A stretch of 64,000 nt of DNA, from the NCBI GenBank assembly GCA_028023455.1, contig JAQFVV010013351.1:1-64000 (forward strand). Reading direction: 5' to 3'. The translations under genes and the position numbers were made by a program. Below the pieces are notes generated by a model. It was not told the DNA's origin and did no database searches. It saw only the letters and a list, made by a program, of their open reading frames with translations. The DNA comes from Epiperipatus broadwayi (taxonomy: Eukaryota; Onychophora; Udeonychophora; Euonychophora; Peripatidae). Positions 34,616-44,152 of this stretch are shown piece by piece; the first letter of the stretch is position 1, and every line of letters starts with the position of its first letter.

Positions 34616-36730
34616 TTGCAAATGCTAATTAGAACACAATCCCCAAACATTATGTATCCAAATCAAAAAACCGTTTACAATTTATCTAAGAAAGCCCTCT
34701 CTACAGATGAAATTTCGGTTTTAGAAAAAGGTTTCAATTTTGCTTTAACACCTTCCCGGATCTCTTTTGAGAAAATTGTTTGTAATGTTGAATCAGCTCT
34801 TGATAAAATTGATTCTACATCGGCTGATTTAGCTAGAGCTGAGATTTGTAATATTTTAAAAAAGCTAAGCTTCCTAAAAATAATTTTTCAAAGAAAGAAA
34901 GACATGCATTAAATAATATAAAATCAGACAAATCAATTGTTGTACTTCCAGCTGATAAAGGTAATGCCACAGTTGTAATGGATCGTGACATTTACCATAA
35001 TAAAATTTTAGATCTGCTTAGTGATAAAACTTATAAACTATCAAAAAGAGATCATACTACATATTTGGAAAAAACAACAAAAGCTATTATTAATAAATCA
35101 CCTATTGAAACAGAGATAAAAAATAAAATAATCCCTCGTGAAAAATCTTGTGTCTGTCCAAAATTTTATGGACTTCCAAAAATTCACAAACCAGATACCC
35201 CTCTTCGTCCAATAGTAAGTGCAATAGGTTCTCCAACTCATATTTTAGCCAGATACTTATCGGATTTCATTAAACCTACAATCCCATCTATTAAATCATA
35301 TATTAAAACTCTCTTCATTTTATTTCTGTTTTAAAAAGTTTAAAAATTAATGCTAATGACATTCTGGTCAGTTTTGATGTCGTGTCTTTGTTTACAAACA
35401 TTCCAATTGATGAAGCTTTAAATATAATCTCACAACGTTGCAATTTACCAGACCATATTATTGCTTTGATTAAACATTGTCTCTTAAATACATATTTTGT
35501 ATACAATGGACAGCATTACAGACAAGTTTTTGGTACTCCTATGGGCTCGCCTATCTCAGGAGTAATAGCTGATTTATTCATGGAATATATAGAAACTCGT
35601 GCTTTAGAATCATCATCTTTAAAACCTCTCATTTGGCTCAGATACATAGATGACACTTTTGTCATATGGCAACATGGAAAAAATACATTAGATGATTTTT
35701 TCTTACATTTAAATAATATACATCCTCATATTAAATTTACAATGGAGACAGAGTCTGATGGAAAACTCCCTTTTCTTGATGTTCTAGTCACCAGAACACC
35801 AAATAGTTTATCTTTTTCTATTTACAGAAAGGATACACACACAGACAGATATTTACATTTCCATTCTCATCATCACCCAACTCAGATAGTTTCTGTAGCC
35901 AAAACTCTTTTAAATAGAGCAATTAACCTTTCAGATGACACACATCTGAAAGAAGAAATAAATCATATTAATAGTGTTTTATTAGCAAATAGTTATAATT
36001 ACAAATTTATAAAAAAAGCCTTATTTCAAGCCCAAAATAGACAAAATAGGAAACAAAAAGATGATAAGTCAGCTATTAGGATTTGTGTTCCATATGTAAA
36101 AGGAACTACAGACAGTATTGGACGTATATTAAGATCGGAAGAATATAGATACAGCATTTTCTGCTCATCAAAAGATCAGCAATATAATAACCAAGCCTAA
36201 GGATTCAATCCCTCTTGAATCTCATGGTGTCTATCAAATCTCATGTAAAAATTGTAAAGCTTCTTACATAGGTATGAGTAATCGTCGCATCAGTGTTAGG
36301 AGAGATGAGCATGCTAATGCAGTTAAACAACACTCATCATCATCAGCACTCTCACTCCATACTATAGATTCAGGTCATAAAATAGATTTTTCTAGTACCA
36401 GGATCATATCCAGATGTGATAATCTCTACCAATGCAAAATCAGAGAAGCCATTGAGATACTTAAAAGGCCAGATTGTATCAATAAGCAAGATGATACGTG
36501 CAAACTTCCTCCTATTTGGAAAGATTTCTTTAAAAAACATTCTTAAATTTAACATTTTTGCTATTGGTGGGATTTTTAATGTTTTATTCAAACCAGTGAT
36601 TGTAGCGCCTCTACAACCGTCTTTCTACCTTTTCATAACTCTGTGGATGGCTTGTGTGACCAAGTCGAAACGTCAGTAAATTGATATTAAAAGTTTTTAA
36701 CACGGATGAACCCGCAAAATATGTATTTTA
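34616..36730 (+). mobile_element. Penelope-like element P2 (right arm of pair 1)
   Basis: A plus-strand copy with the same 5' start as P1 and a complete 3' end (ACACGGATGAACCCGC … TATTTTA) running into (TA)n. Coding is broken three times. One A is missing from a homopolymer near 34,860, one A is missing near 35,307, and an 8-base stretch is replaced by 9 bases at 36,132-36,142 (AGATCGGAAGA, see findings). Otherwise the RT and GIY-YIG sequence is nearly identical to P1. P2 shares with P1 the Asn codon at 35,352-35,360 and the Ile codon at 35,269-35,271, which P3/P4 have as Ser and Met. Confidence 0.95.
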
Positions 36731-36747
36731 TATATATATATATATAT
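36731..36747. repeat. Short (TA)n at the joined 3' ends of P2 and P8
   Basis: About eight TA units lie between the 3' end of P2 and the outer 3' end of the second-lineage copy P8. Confidence 0.9.
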
Positions 36748-36955
36748 GTTAATTCTAATATTTTCATGGATAAAGGATGATTTCATATTATTATTAATTT
36801 CGGGATATTCGGGGTGTTAAATAGTTAAATAGCTGACATTTTGGTTCAATAATAAGTACCCTTTTTAAAGTGTTCTCTTTCTCAAATCATAGGAATGTGT
36901 GTGAGATTTAAAATCATTTCTATCTTTTTGTTTCTCCTCATATTTAAATTCTATT
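36748..36955 (-). mobile_element. Second-lineage Penelope fragment P8 (left arm of pair 2)
   Basis: About 208 bp, inverted relative to 37,673-37,880 of P9. It covers the last codons (the FKYEEKQKD-like tail and SYDLRKRT) and the 3' untranslated end, with roughly 85% agreement by eye. Its outer end, TTAATTCTAATATTTTC, is the complement of the P9 end GAAAATATTAGAATTAA. It meets P9 head-to-head at 36,955/36,956. Confidence 0.85.
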
Positions 36956-37880
36956 GAAACCACCACACACTGCGAGATATCTACATTTTTCTTCTCATCA
37001 CCATCCTGCACAACTATTTTCAGTGGCAAAGACATTGTAGGATAGAACTAAGAAACTTTCGGATGATAGCCATTTTCTTCTGGATATTTCTGCTACTAAA
37101 AAAATGCTTCTAGATAATGATTGTAATTACAGCATTATTAATAGGGCTTATACATATAAAAAAATAATTTTGATACATCAGGAATTAAGATAATTTTTCC
37201 ATATATAAAAGGAGTAAGTGATAAAATTGGTAGAGATTTAAAAAGTAATAATATTCACACAGTTTACACTACTTTTAAAAAAAATAATGAAATATTTCCA
37301 CTTCAAATTAATGAAATATTTCCACTTTCCAAAAACAAAATTTCTTTTAAGTGTCATGGTGTATATGAATTTCCATGTAGGGTCTGTCCACATACATATA
37401 TTGGACAGACTAATCGTAGAATAAATATTAGAAAGGAAGAACACATTTTGGCAGCTATTTACTCACTTATGAAATTAACTAATAATGATATCAATTTTGA
37501 TAAAACAAATATTCTAGCAAAAATTGAACAATATGACCAAAGATTGCTAAGAGAAGCTATAGAAATTTTTAAAAGGCCCAAGAGCATAAACGAAAGGTGT
37601 GAATTAAAGAAGATTAACAACATTTGGAAGAAGCTATTGGAGAACAAAATAAAATTTAAAACTTCTCAACCAATAGAATTTAAGTATGAGGAGAAACAAA
37701 AAGATAAAAACGATTTTAAATCTCACATACATTCATATGATTTGAGAAAGAGAACACATTGAAAAAGGTCCTTGTTATTGTACCAAAACATCAGGTATTT
37801 AGCTATTTTACCACACGGAATATCTCAAAAATAATAATAATATGAAATCGTCATTTATCCGTGAAAATATTAGAATTAAC
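36956..37880 (+). mobile_element. Second-lineage Penelope fragment P9 (right arm of pair 2)
   Basis: The fragment starts at a KP-HTARYLHFSSHHHPAQ segment, downstream of the RT catalytic core. It continues through IKGVSDKIGRDLK and a GIY-YIG domain: GVYEFPCRVC, then YIGQTNRRINIRKEEH near 37,360-37,442. The C-terminal 104-residue open stretch is 37,448-37,762. The upstream part has frame changes; one is beside a tandem duplication of a 23-bp block (AATGAAATATTTCCACTT at about 37,286 and 37,309). The protein is clearly different from P1-P4 (a distinct lineage), though of the same family. The 3' end runs into TA repeats at 37,881. Confidence 0.88.
37448..37762 (+). CDS. C-terminal part of the second-lineage GIY-YIG protein
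   Basis: The open frame continues the GIY-YIG domain (EEHILAAIYSL). It includes the LREAIEIFKRPKSINER helix, equivalent to IREAIEILKRPDCINK in P1-P4, and ends at the stop near 37,762. It is lysine-rich, as expected for a nucleic-acid-binding C terminus. It has no start of its own and is a fragment of a 5'-truncated retroelement. Confidence 0.75.
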   Translation: MAAIYSLMKLTNNDINFDKTNILAKIEQYDQRLLREAIEIFKRPKSINERCELKKINNIWKKLLENKIKFKTSQPIEFKYEEKQKDKNDFKSHIHSYDLRKRTH

Positions 37881-37894
37881 ATATATATATATAT

Positions 37895-39320
37895 TGTGCC
37901 AAGGCCAAATTGGCACATTTATATAAAATAATTTTGGCTAAAAACAATTATTAAAATACAAATATTTCGTAAAAGTTTTGAAAATAAAAGCTCCAATTGA
38001 TTAAAAGTGGGAAGGGGTTTTCTTTAGTAAGATAAACTAAAGGTTTTATAAAAAGGAAGTAAAGAGTTTTCTTATTAGTATTTGTAAAATATAAATAATT
38101 TAAAGTTTAAAAAAATACAAGTCTCTTTTCATTCGAACTAAAGAAAAAATAATCTTAAAACTAGTAATATATGTGCGTATATATGTGCGATTGTCAATAA
38201 TAGAATAAACGTATGTGTAATAAATGTTATTATAAATAAATGAAAGTTAAAGAAGATTATCATTAAAAAACACGGCAATGGCTATTATTTAAAATATAAA
38301 ACAATACATTTTGCATGGCTATTACTAATTAAGCAATCTTCCAAAACATGTTGTCAAAAGATTAATTGCTAAAGAATTTCAACAACAGATATTTGCCGAG
38401 GATATTAAAGGGACAGCACATTGTCGGTATAAATACTGTATATTTTAATGGACAAACAGTTGAGACAAGTCAGTTCACAAATCAATTGAGTCAGTTAATT
38501 TCAATCAGTTAAGTTAATTGTAACTAGAAACAAAAATGCAGTGTTGAGTAGTTTGGCAAATACACGCCTCTCACCACAGCCTGATGTCCGATGAAAACAG
38601 CAAGATCTGCCTGTGAAATAATGTCAGCTTAATAACTTGGAAATCTCCTTCAATATCTAATTGTCTCCAATAGTAATGATCGTGAATAATAAGGAAACTC
38701 ATCAAGGAAATGTCCCAGCCAGCTGGAAGAAGCATTAAACAAAAAGAAAACAAAGTTCTAAATCTACGTTTAAAATCCTAGGTAAAACATTTGCTTATTT
38801 CGTTTATACTGTAATAGCCATTGCATTGCATTAATTCGTGCGAATCCTCCAAGAGTCTAATTATATAAACTCTATCTCATACATAAAATGAACTATTGAT
38901 ATGTGTGTTTAAGTTTCAAATGCTATTAATGCTTTATTATTATATTTGTAAATGCTATATGAATTAATATGTGCATGATCATTATATCAGTGTTATAAGT
39001 TAAATTAGATAAATACCAGTGTTCTATTATTAAAATCTACAAGAATATTTAAACTAGTTTAGAAATGTTAATTTAAAATGTGTGTGTATTATTAAATTAT
39101 AAAGATGTTTAAATTTAGTAAATTAATGTTAGTTAATAAATTGTCTTTAAAATTAAACTCTATTTGTCGGTCAATTCTTTTTATCAATCTCTTCTTACCA
39201 ATATTTTATTATTGATTAAAATTAGACTGAGCTAATTAAGGGAATTGTTTCGAGTGATGGATTATGAGCCTACTGACCAAATACATTGTTTATTCTTATG
39301 AATAGATAACTGGTGCCCGG
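37895..39320 (+). mobile_element. Possible LTR of a retrotransposon (weak)
   Basis: The left end begins TGTGCCAAGG and the first 23 bp are an inverted repeat (TGTGCCAA…TTGGCACA). A good TATA box, TATAAATA, lies at 38,428-38,435, followed about 30 bp later by a repetitive CAGTTGAG/TCAGTT start-site-like region. An AATAAA-like signal is near 39,137. TGGTGCCCGG at 39,311 resembles a primer-binding site. No clear CA end precedes that site, no second LTR and no gag/pol were found, so this is only a suggestion. Confidence 0.25.
38428..38435 (+). promoter_or_regulatory. TATA box
   Basis: TATAAATA stands out from the simple TA runs of the window by context (GTCGGTATAAATACTG). Its natural role would be as the promoter of the possible LTR. 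Confidence 0.35.
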
Positions 39321-39546
39321 AGTTTACTCCAAAACAAATAAAGTGTTTGGATAGTAGGGGTTTGAATCTAGCAGCCAAGGTGTGCCATTGTTGATAGTTA
39401 AAGCTATCAATAATATCTCCCATTTTGTTCGAACCTGCTAGTTCATTCACGTAATATTTATAAGATTATACATGTGTTTTAAAGAAGTTTGAAGCCAGCC
39501 AAAACCTTTGCAGGGTAAGTAAGATCTTCTGCAGAGTGAACACGGT

Positions 39547-39549
<3 letters not shown>

Positions 39550-39588
<39 letters not shown>
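39550..39588. repeat. (TA)n microsatellite
   Basis: About 19 TA units. Confidence 0.97.
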
Positions 39589-39589
<1 letters not shown>

Positions 39590-39719
39590 CCTTAATATAT
39601 TATTAAAACTAATACATGATAGCCAAGAATCAATTATGACATTCTGACAAATAAAAGTATAGATAATAACACTTAATAAGTATTTTCTGCAGAATTTTGG
39701 ATCCATTTTTTATGAACTG

Positions 39720-40720
39720 GGTTTGAACTGGGTTATAGTTTGACTAATAGTTTTCTTTAACACCAAAAAAAATTATTAAAAGAATTTTTGTTGACTTTTT
39801 GTATGCAGCTACACATTAAAATGAATATGAACAGTTCCTGAATTTTGATAGCATTTTGAAATATTCTTTTTAACAATATTTTATTATTGACTTCAGCATT
39901 TCATTATAGTAATTGAAAAATTACTATTTATTTTTACATTTTATAATTTTACAACAACTGTCGTAGCATATAACATTATTTATCACTTGTTATCATTTTT
40001 CCTTCATAAAATATATTCCTTTACATATACTAATAAGGACAAACACATATAAAAGTTTATCTTCTTTATTAACATCTTTATTAATAACTTACATATAAAT
40101 ATTTTTTATATTTTTAAGTAAATTAACAAACTAGAATCAGCTTGACTTAATAAATAACTTTTTAATGGATTAATATGCACGCGCACACAGTCATACACTC
40201 ACATTCAGGAAGTTACTTATATCATTTAAAAATTTAATCTGTTATAATAATGAACAGCCATTATTACTGATCTGATATTATTTAAAAATGAACTAAAACA
40301 ATTTAACTCAAATATTTTAAGCTTTAACAAATCAAACTAACTCAAACAACTTATTAAGAATTTAAAACCAATTTAATAATTATATTTTGATAAAAATAAA
40401 TTCAAACTTTTAATAATCAACTCTATTTTTCATTCAATACCAAATAAAACATAACAAAGCATTAATTCTTATCATAAAACATATATATATCAAATATTAG
40501 AAATACATTTTAATAACTTTTAAGTGATTACAAATTATACTTTGTACTAATAATTTTTTTACATCTATAAATTATATTGATGGAGACAAAATTTATATAG
40601 CACAGTTTATACATTTTATTAGCAAAATAAATTTAATTATTTAGTCTCCTTTTATTTATTTATTTATTTTTTTAAAAAATAGCATGAACACATACTTAAA
40701 AATAGTGATTGAGACATTGG
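39720..40720. other. AT-rich, no gene recognised
   Basis: Nothing recognised before the TA repeat at 40,745. Confidence 0.35.
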
Positions 40721-40738
40721 GCAAAAGCACAGGATCAC

Positions 40739-40744
<6 letters not shown>

Positions 40745-40787
<43 letters not shown>
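40745..40787. repeat. (TA)n microsatellite flanked by a 14-bp direct repeat
   Basis: About 21 TA units. GCACAGGATCACTG occurs immediately before (about 40,727) and after (40,788), so the microsatellite and its flank were duplicated, or this marks an insertion. Confidence 0.95.
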
Positions 40788-40792
<5 letters not shown>

Positions 40793-40808
40793 GGATCACT
40801 GTATATAT

Positions 40809-41066
40809 ATAAGACATATTTTGCGGGTTCATCCGTGTTAAAAAAATTTAAATATTGATATACTAGATGCTTCGACTTGGTCACACAAGTCATCCACTGG
40901 GTGATAAAAGGTAGAAAAACGGTTGTAGACGCACTACAATCACTGTTTTGAATAAACGTTAAAGTTCCACCAATAGCAAAAATGTTAAATTTAAGAATGT
41001 TTTTAAAAAAAAACTTTCCAAATAGGAGGAAGTTTGAATGTATCATCTCGCCTATTGATGCAATCT
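40809..41066 (-). mobile_element. Penelope-like fragment P5 (left arm of pair 3)
   Basis: The 3'-terminal ~258 bp of the P1-P4 family on the minus strand (GCGGGTTCATCCGTG at the outer end). It reaches to the codons around the DCINK segment. It joins P6 head-to-head, sharing AATCT at 41,062-41,066. It is more diverged than P1-P4. Confidence 0.88.
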
Positions 41067-41551
41067 CATGTAAAAAATTGTAAAGCTTCTTACATAGGTA
41101 TGAGTAATCATCACATCAGTGTTAGGAGAGATGAGCATGCTAATGCAGTTAAACAACATTCATCATCATCAGCACTCTCACTCCATGATTCAGGTCATAA
41201 AATTGATTTTTCTAGTACCAGGATCATATCCAGATGTGATAATATCTACTAGTGCAAAATTAGAGAAGCCATTGAGATACTTAAAAGGCCAGATTGTATC
41301 AATAAGTGAGATGATACATGCAAATTTCCTCCTATTTGGAAAGATTTTTTTAAAAAAACATTCTTAAATTTAACATTTTTGCTATTGGTGGATCTTTAAT
41401 GTTTATTCAAATCAGTGATTGTAGCACATCTACAACCATATTTCTTCCTTTTATCACCCAGTGGATGACTTGTGTGTCCAAGTCAAAAACTTGGTATATC
41501 AATATTTAAAATTTTTAAACATGATGAACCCGCAAAATGTCTTTTATATAT
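41062..41551 (+). mobile_element. Penelope-like fragment P6 (right arm of pair 3)
   Basis: The fragment starts within the GIY-YIG domain (NCKASYIGMSNHHISVRRDE) and runs to the 3' end (ATGAACCCGCAAAATG) and a short TA run. A frame change, several substitutions and a stop make it non-functional. It starts about 240 bp further 5' than P5, so the two arms have unequal truncation points. Confidence 0.88.
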
Positions 41552-41591
41552 GCAACCCATGAAAATCTTTGTTTCAACATTATATATATAT

Positions 41592-41731
41592 AAAATACAT
41601 ATTTTGCGGGTTCATCCGTGTTAAAAACTTTTAATATTAATATACTGACATTTCGACTTGGTCACACAAGCCATCCACAGAGTTATAAAAGGTAGAAAGA
41701 TGGCTGTAGAGGTGCTACAATCACTGATTTG

Positions 41732-41733
<2 letters not shown>
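41592..41733 (-). mobile_element. Penelope-like 3'-end fragment P7
   Basis: About 140 bp of the family 3' end on the minus strand (AAAATACATATTTTGCGGG … ATCACTGATTTGAA), with TA repeats on both sides. It is tail-to-tail with P6 across about 40 bp (GCAACCCATGAAAATC…). A similar spacer, AACCCGTGCAAATC, follows the 3' end of P4. Confidence 0.85.

Positions 41734-41807
<74 letters not shown>
41733..41807. repeat. (TA)n - TTCAAATC - (TA)n
   Basis: Two TA runs (41,733-41,768 and 41,777-41,807) are separated by TTCAAATC, which is the complement of GATTTGAA at the end of P7. Confidence 0.95.
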
Positions 41808-41809
<2 letters not shown>

Positions 41810-41810
<1 letters not shown>

Positions 41811-43250
41811 CATGTTCTTAATTATTGATAAATTACCTATAAGTAAATTACTTTTAAAAAAAGGTGTTTTTGTTACTGAAAATATTTTATTTAAGACTGA
41901 TTTGAGGATTTTAAAAATATAGATGCCAGCCAGATGACCAATCAGTATGTTTATCATGCTGCTAAAGACATTATTCTTGTAAAAAGAATGTCATTATTGC
42001 CTTAGACTTGAAATAACAATATAATGGTAGTTATTAGAAAAGTAGTTATGGGTACTTTGAGCATGAATGCAAAGTCTTTAGGAAAATTTCACTTTTTCAG
42101 ATATGGTAAGTGCTGAATATTGAGTGTTATGTAATTTATATTTAAATACAATAAAAAGTATAAATTGTCTAATATGGTGAAATCTTTTAGAGAGAAGACC
42201 TTGTTGAAGATGTTAAATACTAGAATTTCAAAATTTGCATATGAACAAGCTAAAATCTGTGATATATCAAATCATTGTAATGGTTCACAAATTTAATACT
42301 GTAATCAAACATAACTTCTTTTTATTTATTTTCTGTAGCCAGATCTGCCACACCTTTTTACAAGAGGTTATTAAAATAGTATATGTTGCACAATATTTGT
42401 GTTAGGGTTAATGCCGTAATTATTAATTTGTCATTGCAATTAATAACAATAAACAAAATTACTATGTATCTTACAACAAATAGTTAGTTGTCTTCATTAT
42501 AATCTAGTACCATCGACTATAAGCCCAAATAATTAATTAGTACAAGATTTCTATCTATTTGTGTTTTCTGGTGTTGTCTTTTAAAACTAAATATATGATA
42601 TCTAACCATCAAAACATTGCATGATCATCATTTCATTATGATTGCACAATGCTAGAAACTAGTATGGGGATGTTGGAAGGATAATCACTAGATAGGGATT
42701 TTATGCACAATCATTTCTGCATCTGTTGATTACAAAGGTTTGCACTTGGTGGAAGTACTGAATGGAAAGTTTAATACTTTATATGGTATCTATTGATTAC
42801 TGAAAAGACTCTAGATTAAGGTTAAGAGAATGTTTTAGAAGTTAATATTAAACAAATGAAAAAATGGTGAGCTATGATGCTGTAAATTACTTAATTTCCA
42901 TCAATACCACAACATAATTGGTAGAAATTAAATAGTTAACATCATACCTAATACTTTTATAAATATTTGATTATCTGCATTTATACCATAACCATTATTA
43001 TTTAAATCTATTTGATAAAATGTATGACTATAAATGCTTTTTAAACATCTGACGTTTGATATGCTGATTTTAAAAACACAAATGAAATTGTATTGAGTTT
43101 TCAAAATTGTGTTTTTATAACTAGTCTCATAGGATTTTTTAAAATAAATAATTTGTTTATTTTAAAACAAGTTATTCACAGTACAAAATAAAATATTCAA
43201 TGTGATTAAAGCATTCGTATAGTTAAAATCTTTTAAATTTTTTTTATTAA
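41810..43250. other. AT-rich, no gene recognised
   Basis: No protein motif or repeat partner was found. A TTTTTCAG…ATG|GTAAGT pair near 42,100 looks exon-like but encloses only 5 bp. Confidence 0.35.
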
Positions 43251-43255
43251 TGTTA

Positions 43256-43426
43256 GTAATATTTACTGAGGCTATAACCTCGATAATATGCGTATAAAAT
43301 GCGATAGTAGGGACCTCTACAGGTGTTTTAACCATAGTGTAAGCTTGTGGTTAAAACACCTGTAGAGGTCCCTACTATCGCATTTTATACGCATATTATC
43401 GAGGTTATAGCCTCAGTAAATATTAC
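43256..43426. mobile_element. Perfect hairpin element: 79-bp arms, 13-bp loop
   Basis: The left arm (43,256-43,334) and right arm (43,348-43,426) are exact reverse complements over 79 bp; the loop is TAGTGTAAGCTTG. The arms begin GTAATATTTACTGAGGC and are less AT-rich than the surroundings. There is no coding frame. A snap-back MITE or other recent inverted duplication is the likeliest reading. If transcribed it would form a long perfect double-stranded RNA. Confidence 0.9.
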
Positions 43427-43929
43427 TTACGTAATCAATGTGCGTTTAATAAATTTATAATTACAACTTTAAATTACTGTAATAGATTTTTATTAATGTT
43501 AATAAATATGACATAAATTATATGAGTAGTAATTTCATTTCAACTGAATAGGATATTTTAGTAATCCAGACCCCATGTAGACATTAAAATGCTATATATC
43601 ATTGTTGAGCATTTATTGATATAATAGTCCAAAATTTACTTTATAAATTGTATTTTTTAAAAAGCATTTTATTTTCAGTAAATACATAATTAAATAACTT
43701 TACATGATTGATCATCATATTTCCCCGGCCATATCTATGATTTAAACTTGTCAGGTAATCACATACTCACCTCGTTTAAATTTTTGAAGATGTTGACGTA
43801 TAACATAAATATTTCACTATTTTTAAAGTTTGAAATAAGTATATACAACTGCTAAAATAATTCCCATCCAATATTTAACAAGTTGAGAAGTAAATACTTG
43901 TTTTAACTGTTGAAAAAAAGGATACATTC

Positions 43930-44152
43930 TTATAAACAATGAGCATTGCCAATTGCTCAACAAGCTTTGTGATAAATGCTTAGCCAGAGAAAGCATTTAA
44001 AATATCTCTGCCAGGAACCCCCCTCCAATCTTTGATCAATGTTTTTGTGCTTTGGCACTTTTCAGAGAGATGCAAGGGTAGATTCAGACCCTAGATCTAA
44101 AAATACCAACCCAAAGCCAACATCTATCTAAAAGTTATCTATTGATTGAGAA
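43930..44152 (-). repeat. Inverted leading unit of the ~428-bp satellite
   Basis: The first ~220 bp of the array are in reverse orientation (AACAATGAGCATTGCCAATT … GATCTAAAAATACC…), meeting the forward units at about 44,152. The same inverted-head layout occurs at 1-655 and 50.9-51.7 kb. Confidence 0.85.

Noticed and set aside
42095-42110. Acceptor TTTTTCAG and donor ATG|GTAAGT
   Set aside because: They would enclose a 5-bp exon, with no partner exon and no frame support.
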